From NCBI RefSeq assembly GCF_001463885.1, contig NZ_BBWQ01000001.1:248001-312000 (forward strand): DNA of 64,000 bases. Reading direction: 5' to 3'. Below, piece by piece: positions 55,648 through 63,460 of the stretch (position 1 is its first letter; each line of letters opens with the position of its first letter). The notes under the pieces are model-generated. The model worked only from the letters and a program-made list of their open reading frames with translations. It was not told the DNA's origin and did not search any database. A program made the position numbers and the translations under genes. This DNA comes from Aureimonas altamirensis (GTDB taxonomy: Bacteria; Pseudomonadota; Alphaproteobacteria; Rhizobiales; Rhizobiaceae).

Positions 55648-56565
55648 TCAGGCGGAGATGCGCTCGCGCTCCGGGGCACGCAAAGCGCGCTCGGCGGCCT
55701 CGGCGTTTTCGCGAACCGCCTTCTGAACCTTCTCGAACGCACGCACCTCGATCTGGCGTACGCGTTCGCGGCTGATGTCGAACTCGTCCGACAGGGCCTC
55801 CAGCGTCAGCGGATCTTCCGAAAGGCGACGAGCCTGGAAGATGCGCTTCTCACGGTCGTTCAACCCGTCCATGGCGCTTTCCAGCATGGCGCGGCGCTGA
55901 TCCAGCTCGTCTTCGCGGACCAGGACCTCTTCCTGGCTTTCGCTCTGGTCGACGAGCCAGTCCTGCCATTCGCCGGACTCGCCTTCGGTTGCCCTGATCG
56001 GGGCATTGAGGGACGCGTCGCCCGACAGGCGACGGTTCATCGACACGACTTCCTCTTCGCTGACGCCGAGCTGCGTGGCGATCTGGTTCACCTGATCGGG
56101 CCGCAGATCGCCCTCGTCCAGCGCCTGGATGCGGCTCTTCATCTTGCGCAGATTGAAGAACAAACGCTTCTGGTTGGCCGTGGTGCCCATCTTGACGAGG
56201 CTCCACGAGCGGAGAATGTATTCCTGGATGGAGGCCTTGATCCACCACATGGCGTAGGTTGCGAGGCGGAAGCCCCGATCCGCGTCGAAGCGCTTGACCG
56301 CCTGCATCAGGCCGACATTGCCTTCGGACACGACTTCGCCGATGGGGAGCCCGTAGCCGCGGTACCCCATTGCGATCTTGGCCACCAGGCGCAGATGGCT
56401 CGTCACGAGCTTGTGGGCCGCATTGCGATCGTCATGCTCGGCATAGCGCTTGGCGAGCATGTACTCTTCCTGCGGCTCGAGCATGGGGAAGCGACGGATT
56501 TCTTCCAGGTAGCGGGACAGGCCGCCTTCGCCGGAAGCGATACTGGGTAGGTTGGCATTCGCCAT
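55648..56565 (-). CDS. rpoH: RNA polymerase sigma-32 factor RpoH
   Basis: The 305-residue sigma factor has region 1.2 (GGLSRYLEEIRRFPMLEPQE), region 2 (LVTSHLRLVAKIAMGYRGYG and VSEGNVGLMQAVKRFDADRG, then YAMWWIKASIQEYILRSWSL), the RpoH box QKRLFFNLRKMK, region 3, and region 4 (DEFDISRERVRQIEVRAF). It directs heat-shock and envelope-stress promoters. Many alphaproteobacteria have two rpoH genes; which one this is cannot be told. It is preceded by the RluD-type gene on the same strand, with a 210-bp gap that holds a 19-bp perfect palindrome. Confidence 0.96.
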   Translation of the reverse strand: MANANLPSIASGEGGLSRYLEEIRRFPMLEPQEEYMLAKRYAEHDDRNAAHKLVTSHLRLVAKIAMGYRGYGLPIGEVVSEGNVGLMQAVKRFDADRGFRLATYAMWWIKASIQEYILRSWSLVKMGTTANQKRLFFNLRKMKSRIQALDEGDLRPDQVNQIATQLGVSEEEVVSMNRRLSGDASLNAPIRATEGESGEWQDWLVDQSESQEEVLVREDELDQRRAMLESAMDGLNDREKRIFQARRLSEDPLTLEALSDEFDISRERVRQIEVRAFEKVQKAVRENAEAAERALRAPERERISA

Positions 56566-56677
56566 GGATAGCCCTCCGATATGACGGTCGCCATCAGGCC
56601 AACCGTGCGGGCCGCCCGCCGGTCAGCCGGGGCAGCTCCAGAGTGATATGGGTATTCTTCAAGGCGAATGCACGGCC

Positions 56678-56696
56678 ACGACATCACATGTCGTGT
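56678..56696. promoter_or_regulatory. 19-bp perfect inverted repeat upstream of rpoH
   Basis: CACGACAT-CAC-ATGTCGTG (56678-56696) has eight-base arms with a three-base centre. It lies 113 bp upstream of the rpoH start and 80 bp after the rluD-type stop. It lacks a T-tract, so an operator or mRNA structure is more likely than a terminator. The binding factor is unknown. Confidence 0.45.
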
Positions 56697-56775
56697 GAAA
56701 CGCACCGTTCACCGAACGCGGTTCACCCGTCTCAAAAACGCGACAGCGGTGCGATCCCATCGCACCCGCGTCTGC

Positions 56776-57798
56776 TCAACGTCGCAAGGCGGCGACCAGT
56801 TCCTGCATGTCGGCCGGAAGGGGAGACTCGAAGTGCATCGCCTGAGTGGTGACGGGGTGCTCGAAGGCAAGAAACCCGGCATGCAGCGCCTGCCGCGGAA
56901 AGGTCATGGCTATTGTGCGGACAGGCTCTTCCAGCCGCTCCGCCTTGCTGCGGAACCCCAGGCCATAGAGCGGGTCGCCAAGCAGCGGATGGCTGATATG
57001 CGCCATGTGCACGCGGATCTGGTGGGTGCGCCCCGTCTCCAGTCGGCATTCCACCAGGGCGGCATCGTCGCCGAATATTTCCTCGACATGATAATGCGTG
57101 ACGGCGTGCCGTGCATCCGAACGGCTGGCTTGTACCACCGCGCGCTTGATACGGTCCGTCGCGGAGCGGCCCAAAGGCGCGTCGACGGTGCCGTCGCGCC
57201 GGTGCGGCACACCCCAGACGAGCGCCCGGTAACGCCGTTCCATGCGGCCGTCGCGGCCGTGGGCCGCAAACTGCGCGGCAAGCGATGTGTGCGCAACGTC
57301 GGACTTGGCTACCACCATGACGCCCGACGTATCCTTGTCGAGGCGATGGACGATGCCGGGTCGACGGACGCCACCGACACCCGACAGGCTGTCGCGGCAG
57401 TGGTGCAGCAGCGCGTTGACCAGTGTCCCCGACCAGTTGCCGGCGGCGGGGTGGACCACCATGCCGGCCGGCTTGTCGATCACGATGACGGCTTCGTCTT
57501 CATACAGGACGGAAAGGGGGATCGCTTCCGGCCTGGGGTCGGCCTCGGCCGGCTCCGGCAGCACGACGAAGAAGCTTTCTCCCGCCGCGACCTTGCGGCG
57601 CGCCTGGCCAATGGTTTGGCCGTCGGCGAGGGTGACTCCACCGCCCGCGATGATCCACTGCACGCGGTTGCGCGAGACATCGCCACCCATCGCTTCCGCA
57701 AGGAACTGGTCCAGACGTTTGCCGACGGCTTCCGCCGGGACGTCGAAGCGGGTTGCCTCGACCTCTTCTTCTTCTGTACTCAGGTGCGAAATAGCCAT
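56776..57798 (-). CDS. rluD: RluA-family 23S rRNA pseudouridine synthase (RluD-type)
   Basis: The 340-residue protein starts at MAISHLSTEEEEVEATRF. An S4 RNA-binding domain (KRLDQFLAEAMGGDVSRNRV) is followed by the catalytic domain with GIVHRLDKDTSGVMVVAK, whose Asp is the nucleophile, and RLETGRTHQIRVHMAHI. The length and S4 domain indicate RluD, which modifies helix 69 of 23S rRNA, rather than the smaller RluA. It is divergent from the DUF6476 gene with 24 bp between starts. Confidence 0.9.
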   Translation of the reverse strand: MAISHLSTEEEEVEATRFDVPAEAVGKRLDQFLAEAMGGDVSRNRVQWIIAGGGVTLADGQTIGQARRKVAAGESFFVVLPEPAEADPRPEAIPLSVLYEDEAVIVIDKPAGMVVHPAAGNWSGTLVNALLHHCRDSLSGVGGVRRPGIVHRLDKDTSGVMVVAKSDVAHTSLAAQFAAHGRDGRMERRYRALVWGVPHRRDGTVDAPLGRSATDRIKRAVVQASRSDARHAVTHYHVEEIFGDDAALVECRLETGRTHQIRVHMAHISHPLLGDPLYGLGFRSKAERLEEPVRTIAMTFPRQALHAGFLAFEHPVTTQAMHFESPLPADMQELVAALRR

Positions 57799-57822
57799 GG
57801 ACCGAAAGTGCGATTGAGGAAT

Positions 57823-58161
57823 ATGACGGACGCGAACACGGAAGCCGAAGGCGTAATCGACCCAGCCACGGAACGGCTGCGCCGCAAGATGGTGCGCCTT
57901 CTGGCGGTCTCCATCGGCATCATGTTCGTCGGGGTTATGGCCGTCTTGGCCGCGGTTGTCTACCGAACCGGCGATTCGGCCGGTCCGGAACAGGGCGCCG
58001 AAATCGCGTTGGCCCTGCCGGCCGGGTCCGAGGTGGCCGAAACATCGCTGAATGGAGACACGATCCTGGTTCGCGTCTTCATGCCGGAAGGGGAGGAGAT
58101 CATCCTCTTCGACCGGCGCGACGGCTCTATCATAAACCGGTATCCGCTCAACCGCCCTTGA
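57823..58161 (+). CDS. DUF6476 family small membrane protein
   Basis: The 112-residue product has one membrane helix (LLAVSIGIMFVGVMAVLAAVV) after a 25-residue cytoplasmic N-terminus, then a short periplasmic beta domain (EGEEIILFDRRDGSIINRY). Such a gene lies divergently from rluD in many alphaproteobacteria and belongs to DUF6476. The function is unknown. GAGG precedes the ATG. The 3' end overlaps the convergent thermonuclease gene by 14 bp. Confidence 0.72.
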   Translation: MTDANTEAEGVIDPATERLRRKMVRLLAVSIGIMFVGVMAVLAAVVYRTGDSAGPEQGAEIALALPAGSEVAETSLNGDTILVRVFMPEGEEIILFDRRDGSIINRYPLNRP

Positions 58162-58699
58162 GGCGACCGGCGTTCGCCTCGGCGGGAAGGCGCGTGCCGC
58201 GTCGCCAGTCCGCCGGGGGCGTAAAGTGCCCGTCCCAAAGCCCACGGCCCGCACGACGGGCCTCGCGCTCGGCGCGGCCGTAGCGGCCGTCACTGTAGCG
58301 CCCATATTCGACGGCCCAGCCGTCGGCCACCATAGCGGCATTGATGCTGACGCCGTCCGGCCGGAAGCATTCGGCAACGATCCGGCCATACCTGTCTCTG
58401 TCCATCTCGACACAGGAGAGGCGGCCGTTGCGACCGACAAGACGATTTAGATGCTCGGCCGACCGTGCGCCGCACAGGTAGGAAACGCCGCCAGAATCCC
58501 GGCACCTCTGCCGGCCCTCGGGCGCGTCGATACCGTACAGCCGGATACGCGCCTTCGTACCCGAAACGATCAGCGTGTCGCCGTCGACGATCTCGACCCG
58601 CTCGGCATGGACGCCGCCGCCCGCCGACTCGGCAGGATTGGCTGCTCCGCCGATGACGAGAGCGGCGAAACAGATGAGAATGTGGCGGAGAACTGGCAC
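58148..58699 (-). CDS. secreted thermonuclease (SNase-like) family protein
   Basis: The 183-residue protein has a signal peptide (MPVLRHILICFAALVIGGAA) and an SNase OB fold: VDGDTLIVSGTKARIRLYGI, then DAPEGRQRC with the catalytic Arg/Asp region, DRDRYGRIVAECF and NAAMVADGWAVEYGRYSD. The active site includes Asp and Arg of 'RLYGIDAPE'. It probably cleaves DNA or RNA in the periplasm. A short Arg/Cys pattern suggests a disulfide. The 3' end overlaps DUF6476. Confidence 0.85.
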   Translation of the reverse strand: MPVLRHILICFAALVIGGAANPAESAGGGVHAERVEIVDGDTLIVSGTKARIRLYGIDAPEGRQRCRDSGGVSYLCGARSAEHLNRLVGRNGRLSCVEMDRDRYGRIVAECFRPDGVSINAAMVADGWAVEYGRYSDGRYGRAEREARRAGRGLWDGHFTPPADWRRGTRLPAEANAGRLKGG

Positions 58700-58949
58700 T
58701 TGCGATTGCTCGTATTTCGGCTTTTTCAGCTACCGATTGTGCGCTGAAACCGCTGATTCCGCGAGTGTTTTTTCGCCTTCCAGTGGCATCTGTGGCCGAT
58801 CTGCGACAGTCGGTGACTATCCTGAATTAGGCCATTGTTCGGCCCCAAGCAGCATCCATATCGGCGTCACGCAACTGACGCGTCAACCGAACCGAGGCAG
58901 CTCCCAAGCTCATGGTTCGGCGGTAATGCAGAGTATTGAGGGGTTTCTT

Positions 58950-59717
58950 ATGAACCGTTTTGCACTTCTTCTCGGCTCCGTAGCCTTCGTCACGCCCGCC
59001 ATGGCCGCGGACGTCATCTACGAAGAGCCCGTAGCGCCCGCACCGGTCGTCGCCTACGAGCCGGCCTTCACCTGGACCGGCTTCTATGTCGGTGGCCAGG
59101 CCGGCGTTGCGTTCAACCGCGACTCGGGCCTGTTCTCGTCGGACAATTCCGGCTTCACCGGCGGCAATGATGATGGCCAGTCGGGCTTCATCGGCGGCGG
59201 TCACATCGGTTACGACTACCAGGTCGGCAACTTCCTGGTCGGCGCCGTGGCTGACCTCAGCTACATCGACGCGACGTCGTCTTCCGATTACACGTTCGGC
59301 GGCACCACCATCTATGGCGCTGAGCAGAAGATCGACTATGTCGGTACCGTCCGCGCCAAGCTCGGCTATGCGGCCGACCGCTTTGCCGTGTACGCCACGG
59401 GCGGTCTCGCCTATGGCGACACCAAGAACAGCTACCTCGGCGACTCGCTCACCACGATCAACGGCACGGCCTACAACGTCTCGGTGTCGGAAGACACGGA
59501 CGACGTCGGCTACTCGGTCGGCGCCGGCGTCGACTACCTGGTGACGCAGAACTTCTCGCTGGGTGTCGAGTACCTCTACACCGACCTCGGCGATTCCAAG
59601 CTCGACATCGCCTACACCCCGGTTGCCGGTGGCACCCCGGGCGTCCTGACGACGTCGTCCAGCACGGACCTCGACTTCCACACGGTTTGGGCGAAGGCTT
59701 CCTTCCGCTTCAACTAA
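58950..59717 (+). CDS. outer-membrane beta-barrel protein (Omp25/RopB family)
   Basis: The 255-residue protein has a signal peptide ending in AMA-A, a proline-rich lead (EEPVAPAPVVAYEPAFTWTG) and the family's GFYVGGQAGVAFNRDSG, GYDYQVGNFLVGAVADLSYI and C-terminal SLGVEYLYTDLGDSK, then FHTVWAKASFRFN with terminal aromatic-rich strand. This is the Omp25/Omp31/RopB class of small rhizobial barrels. GAGGGG precedes the ATG at 58950. A perfect hairpin terminator follows. A 250-bp promoter region lies upstream. Confidence 0.9.
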   Translation: MNRFALLLGSVAFVTPAMAADVIYEEPVAPAPVVAYEPAFTWTGFYVGGQAGVAFNRDSGLFSSDNSGFTGGNDDGQSGFIGGGHIGYDYQVGNFLVGAVADLSYIDATSSSDYTFGGTTIYGAEQKIDYVGTVRAKLGYAADRFAVYATGGLAYGDTKNSYLGDSLTTINGTAYNVSVSEDTDDVGYSVGAGVDYLVTQNFSLGVEYLYTDLGDSKLDIAYTPVAGGTPGVLTTSSSTDLDFHTVWAKASFRFN

Positions 59718-59751
59718 GATGTGGCGGGCCGGCAACGGCCCTCGGTCTGGA

Positions 59752-59779
59752 AGGGCTCCCGGGAAACCGGGGGCCTTTT
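59752..59779 (+). terminator. rho-independent terminator after the Omp25-like gene
   Basis: GGCTCCCGG (59752-59760) pairs with CCGGGGGCC (59765-59773), nine positions with one G-U, around a GAAA tetraloop, followed by TTTTTT. Confidence 0.85.
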
Positions 59780-59802
59780 TTGTTGCCCATCGGCGAGCGG
59801 AC

Positions 59803-59831
59803 ATAAAAAAAGGCGCCACCCGAAGGCGGCG
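59803..59831 (-). terminator. rho-independent terminator after sciP
   Basis: On the minus strand GGCGCCGCC (59831-59823) pairs with GGTGGCGCC (59818-59810), nine positions with one G-U, around TTCG, followed by seven T residues (59809-59803). Confidence 0.85.
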
Positions 59832-59864
59832 CCTTATCGATTCGCTCCAGACGCCCGAAAGGGC

Positions 59865-60158
59865 CTAATGTCGGAGCTCGACTTTCTTGCGGTACTCCTG
59901 AAGCTGCGTTGTGCGCAGCCCGGCGAGCCCATGCCTGTCGATGGATGCCTGCCAGGAGAGGAACTCCTCGACCGTCAGGGTATATTTCGAACACGCCTCG
60001 TCCAGGCTCAGCAGCCCGCCGCGCACGGCGGCAACCACCTCTGCCTTCCGCCGGATAACCCAGCGGCGCGTGTTGGACGGGGGCAAGTCCGCCACGGTCA
60101 GCGGGCTGCCATCCGGCCCGATGACGTATTTCACTCTCGGTCTAACCTGATCGGTCAT
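59865..60158 (-). CDS. sciP: DUF1153 protein, CtrA inhibitor SciP
   Basis: The 97-residue protein starts at MTDQVRPRVKYVIGPDGSPL and has the diagnostic segments PSNTRRWVIRRKAEVVAAVR and CSKYTLTVEEFLSWQASIDR. This is DUF1153. In Caulobacter, SciP binds CtrA and blocks its activation of transcription late in the cell cycle. The family's helix-turn-helix-like core is intact. It is divergent from mnmA, and its promoter region has five phased TTAA-like half-sites. Confidence 0.93.
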   Translation of the reverse strand: MTDQVRPRVKYVIGPDGSPLTVADLPPSNTRRWVIRRKAEVVAAVRGGLLSLDEACSKYTLTVEEFLSWQASIDRHGLAGLRTTQLQEYRKKVELRH

Positions 60159-60214
60159 TGTACTCTCTACACATTGCAAGGACCCAATCGCCGACTGAAG
60201 CTAGACCACTGCCT

Positions 60215-60262
60215 TTAAAAATTTCGCTAACCCACTCGTAACAAATCGCTAACCTGTCTTAA
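60215..60262. promoter_or_regulatory. phased array of CtrA-like half-sites upstream of sciP
   Basis: On the plus strand, four-base elements TTAA, CTAA, GTAA, CTAA and TTAA begin at 60215, 60227, 60238, 60249 and 60259. On the minus strand they read TTAA, TTAG, TTAC, TTAG and TTAA with centre spacing of 10-12 bases, one per helical turn. The inner pairs have the N7 spacing of CtrA sites. It starts 57 bp from the sciP start. Confidence 0.5.
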
Positions 60263-60341
60263 CCGGATGCTGCGTTCGCATTTCCCGGCGCAATGGGCTA
60301 TATGACGCCCAAGGACACGAACCTGAAATTCGAACCCGCCC

Positions 60342-61520
60342 ATGCCGAACAGTCTCGACCTTTCAAAGCCACCGTCGGAAACCCGCGTCGTTGTCGCGAT
60401 GTCGGGCGGCGTGGATTCGTCCGTCGTCGCCGCCATCATGAAAGCGGAAGGCTACGAGGTGATCGGCATCACGCTGCAACTGTATGACGGTGGCGCCTCG
60501 GCCCGCCGCGCCGGTGCATGCTGTGCGGGGCAGGACATCCACGATGCCCGCCGCACCGCCGAAATCCTCGGCATCCCGCATTACGTGCTGGATTACGAGG
60601 ACAAGTTCCGCGAGCAGGTCATCAATCCCTTTGCCGAAAGCTACATGGCTGGGGAAACGCCCATTCCGTGCGTGGCCTGCAACCAGACAGTCAAGTTCAA
60701 GGATCTGCTCGCCACCGCGCGGGATCTGGGCGCGGACGTCCTTGCAACGGGCCACTACATCGAAAGCCGGGCCAACGGGGCGCATCGCAGCCTGTATCGC
60801 CCGGTCGACCTGAACCGCGACCAGAGCTACTTCCTGTATGCGACGACGCAGGAGCAGGTGGACTTCCTGCGCTTTCCGCTGGGGCGCCTGACCAAGCCGG
60901 AAACGCGCGCGATTGCACAGGCGCATGGGCTTGGGGTCGCCAGCAAGCCGGACAGCCAGGATATCTGCTTCGTCGCCAATGGCCGGTATACGGATGTCAT
61001 CCAGAAGCTTCGCCCCAACGCGGGAGAGCCGGGAGACATCCGCCATCTGGATGGCCGGGTCCTTGGCCGTCATGACGGTGTCGTGGGCTTCACGGTTGGG
61101 CAGCGCAAGGGCATCGGCGTGGCGACGGGAGAGCCGCTCTATGTCGTCTCCATCGATGCGCGCCGCAGGATCGTGACCGTCGGGCCACGGAGCGCGCTCC
61201 AGACGCGCCATCTCCGCCTGCGCGACGTGAACTGGCTGGGAGACCGGAGCATCGAGGAGACCGCGGCAAGCGGCATCGATGGCTTGATGGTGAAGGTGCG
61301 GTCGGCGCGGCCGCCTGCACCGGCACGGCTGACGCTCGTGGATGGCGACATCCGCGTGGAACTGCTGGCCGGAGAAGAGGGTGTCTCACCCGGCCAGGCC
61401 TGTGTCTTCTATGAGGGTGACGGCGTCGGCGCCAAGGTCTTGGGTGGCGGTGTCATTTCCGCGACAGAGCGGGTCGAGACTGCATTGGAAACGCCGGCGG
61501 AAATGGCGGCGGCGCTTTAG
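60342..61520 (+). CDS. mnmA: tRNA 2-thiouridine(34) synthase MnmA
   Basis: The 392-residue protein has the PP-loop [19 protein letters not shown], a nucleophilic Cys in [11 protein letters not shown], the target-tRNA region and a second Cys in [16 protein letters not shown]. It thiolates U34 of Glu, Gln and Lys tRNAs. The long C-terminus completes the beta-barrel domains. Position next to sciP is common in Rhizobiales. The last bases overlap a convergent oxidoreductase gene by four. Confidence 0.95.
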   Translation: MPNSLDLSKPPSETRVVVAMSGGVDSSVVAAIMKAEGYEVIGITLQLYDGGASARRAGACCAGQDIHDARRTAEILGIPHYVLDYEDKFREQVINPFAESYMAGETPIPCVACNQTVKFKDLLATARDLGADVLATGHYIESRANGAHRSLYRPVDLNRDQSYFLYATTQEQVDFLRFPLGRLTKPETRAIAQAHGLGVASKPDSQDICFVANGRYTDVIQKLRPNAGEPGDIRHLDGRVLGRHDGVVGFTVGQRKGIGVATGEPLYVVSIDARRRIVTVGPRSALQTRHLRLRDVNWLGDRSIEETAASGIDGLMVKVRSARPPAPARLTLVDGDIRVELLAGEEGVSPGQACVFYEGDGVGAKVLGGGVISATERVETALETPAEMAAAL

Positions 61521-62467
61521 CCCCGACGCGGCGACGCCTGTTCGAGAAGGCGCACCACCAAAGCTGCTTCCTGCGGGCCGGTGCGCGGGGTCTGCCGTGT
61601 TTCGACGCAATGCAGGAAATGGCGCAGTTCCGCGTCCAGCGGCAGGCCGGCCGGCGTCGGCAGAAATTCCGGTTCGGCCTGGGTGAAGGAGAAACCGTCT
61701 CCCTCTCGCCAGACCTGATGCCCCCAGAACGCCAGCTTCTGCCCATCCGGCTGCAGATCGTCGAAGGTGAGCATCCCTTCCGTGCCGATGGCGCTGAGGC
61801 GCCTGTCCCGGAAGGGCGAGATGCGGGAGACGTGAATTTCGGCCGTTATGCCGTTGCCGAAGGCCAGGCGAAGATCGGCCACATCGGCTTCGTCGGACAG
61901 GACCGTCTGGCGCAACGTCTGCATGTCGACGTCGTATGTTCCGGCAAGCGCGATGACGAGCGACAGATCGTGCGGGGCAAGATCCCAGACGGCGTCCATC
62001 CCCAGGAAGCGGCCAAGGCCGAGGCGCGTGGCCACGATATGCTTGAGGGTTCCGATGCGTCCGGCCTTGACCTGGCGGACCAGCTCCTCGAAGACGGGGT
62101 GGAAGCGCAGGACGTGACCGACCATCAACACCCGTCCGCGGTCCCTGGCCAAAGCGACGCTGGCTTGCGCATCGGCAGGCGCCAGCGCGATCGGCTTTTC
62201 GATCAGCACGTCCTTGCCGGCCGCCAGGATTTTCTGACCGATCTCCGCGTGAAGGCGCGGTGGCAGGGCCAGGACAACGGCCTGGATGTCGTGCCGCTGC
62301 AGAATATCGTCCAAAGGCAGGGCAGGGATGCCGTGTTCGGCCGAGAGGGCAGCCGCACGGTCGGGGTCGTTGTCGCTGATGGCGGCAAGAGCGCCTATGC
62401 CGGCCAGTGTCCGCACATGGTTGCGGCCCCATTGGCCGCAGCCGACCACCGCTGCCTTCACAGTCAT
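61517..62467 (-). CDS. Gfo/Idh/MocA family oxidoreductase (WbpB/WlbA-like)
   Basis: The 316-residue protein has the Rossmann motif [20 protein letters not shown], the family's EKP motif in [14 protein letters not shown], and a C-terminal alpha/beta domain with [15 protein letters not shown] (His near the substrate). The N-terminus and the downstream WDLAPHD resemble WbpB/WlbA UDP-N-acetylglucosamine 3-dehydrogenases. No other sugar gene is nearby, so the substrate is only inferred. Confidence 0.8.
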   Translation of the reverse strand: MTVKAAVVGCGQWGRNHVRTLAGIGALAAISDNDPDRAAALSAEHGIPALPLDDILQRHDIQAVVLALPPRLHAEIGQKILAAGKDVLIEKPIALAPADAQASVALARDRGRVLMVGHVLRFHPVFEELVRQVKAGRIGTLKHIVATRLGLGRFLGMDAVWDLAPHDLSLVIALAGTYDVDMQTLRQTVLSDEADVADLRLAFGNGITAEIHVSRISPFRDRRLSAIGTEGMLTFDDLQPDGQKLAFWGHQVWREGDGFSFTQAEPEFLPTPAGLPLDAELRHFLHCVETRQTPRTGPQEAALVVRLLEQASPRRG

Positions 62468-62674
62468 GTCGCATCCTTTGCCGGTTCGCTAAAAAGGGGA
62501 GGTAACGCCGCTGCGCCGCGGGCGCAAGCCGGCAACGTCGATCCCCTCAAGCCGAAGGGCTGCCATCACCTTTTGCTCTAGATGAATCTTGTGTGACGGC
62601 ACTGGTATTTGGCTGTGTTTGTGCCATCCTGTCGCTATGGGCCGGTGGCCCTCGCAGACGGCATGGAGGCGACG

Positions 62675-62893
62675 ATGAGCGGCAAGGCATTCGAAAATGG
62701 CAAGAAGGATCATGGGCGCGGGTTGCCGCGCACGGCATGCGCCTACAAGCCGGGCACGCCCGAATTCGCCGCGTGGAATGAGGGCTGGGGCGAGGCGATG
62801 AGCGTTGCTGCCTACGTCTCCGCGCCGGCGGTCGGTGGGTCGCACAAGAAGCAGGAGCCGGAACCCGCAGCGCGGCTACTGGGCATCCTGTAG
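62675..62893 (+). CDS. small Rmf/CrpP-like protein
   Basis: The 72-residue basic protein starts at MSGKAFENGKKDHGRGLPRT with GGAGG six bases upstream. The core ACAYKPGTPEFAAWNEGWGE fits the pattern C-P/A-Y-x-x-G-x-x-x-x-x-W-x-x-G-W-x-E of the ribosome modulation factor/CrpP family. Rmf dimerises ribosomes in stationary phase; CrpP was reported as a ciprofloxacin-modifying enzyme, which is disputed. A function in either sense is not shown here. It has its own terminator. Confidence 0.6.
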   Translation: MSGKAFENGKKDHGRGLPRTACAYKPGTPEFAAWNEGWGEAMSVAAYVSAPAVGGSHKKQEPEPAARLLGIL

Positions 62894-62919
62894 CGTCATC
62901 CGGATCAGACCGCATTTTC

Positions 62920-62946
62920 AAGGGGCCGTAAGGCCCCTTTTCCGTT
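62920..62946 (+). terminator. rho-independent terminator after the Rmf-like gene
   Basis: AAGGGGCC (62920-62927) pairs perfectly with GGCCCCTT (62932-62939) around GTAA, followed by TTCCGTTT. Confidence 0.7.
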
Positions 62947-63025
62947 TCGGTGCCCGCTGGAGCGCGGAACCGCCAGGCGTATTGCCCGTTGGTGGCTCGA
63001 AAGCCTGAAACAGGAGAATACCGAA

Positions 63026-63385
63026 ATGAAATTGCGTACGCTTGGTCTCGCCACGACGCTCGCCGCCTTCACGTTTGGCGCGAGTGCGCAGGCGCAGGTG
63101 GTCAGGATCATCGAGCTCGACGACAACGTCGTCGTGCCGGCGTTCAACATCACTGTGGGCGAACTGGAAAAGCAGGCGCTGACCGACGCCGCCGGCAACC
63201 GGATCGGCGATATCGAGGAGGTCATCGGGACCGCCGAAGCCGGCCCGACGGCGCTGGTCATCGACCTGGAGAACTCCGACCTGGACGTGATCGTACCGCT
63301 GGAGCGCTTCCAGAACACGAACGGCGTTCTGACGGTGAACATGACGCCTGAGGAACTTGCCGCACTGCCGGCTTATGACGATTGA
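63026..63385 (+). CDS. small secreted PRC-barrel-like protein
   Basis: The 119-residue product has a signal peptide (MKLRTLGLATTLAAFTFGAS, then AQAQ) and a mature domain with ALTDAAGNRIGDIEEVIGTA followed by ALVIDLE, a PRC-barrel-like beta pattern seen in many small exported alphaproteobacterial proteins. CAGGAGA precedes the ATG. The function is unknown. A perfect terminator follows and the porin gene is convergent. Confidence 0.65.
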   Translation: MKLRTLGLATTLAAFTFGASAQAQVVRIIELDDNVVVPAFNITVGELEKQALTDAAGNRIGDIEEVIGTAEAGPTALVIDLENSDLDVIVPLERFQNTNGVLTVNMTPEELAALPAYDD

Positions 63386-63420
63386 CCGACAGGCGGGCGA
63401 GTCCGTCTGGTGACTGTGTC

Positions 63421-63460
63421 AAGGAGGGCTGCCGAAAGGCAGCCCTCCTTATGCGTTTTA
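63421..63460 (+). terminator. hairpin between the convergent PRC-barrel and porin genes
   Basis: AAGGAGGGCTGCC (63421-63433) pairs perfectly with GGCAGCCCTCCTT (63438-63450), 13 base pairs around a GAAA tetraloop, followed by ATGCGTTTTA. It is a good terminator for the rightward gene and lies directly after the porin stop. Confidence 0.75.
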
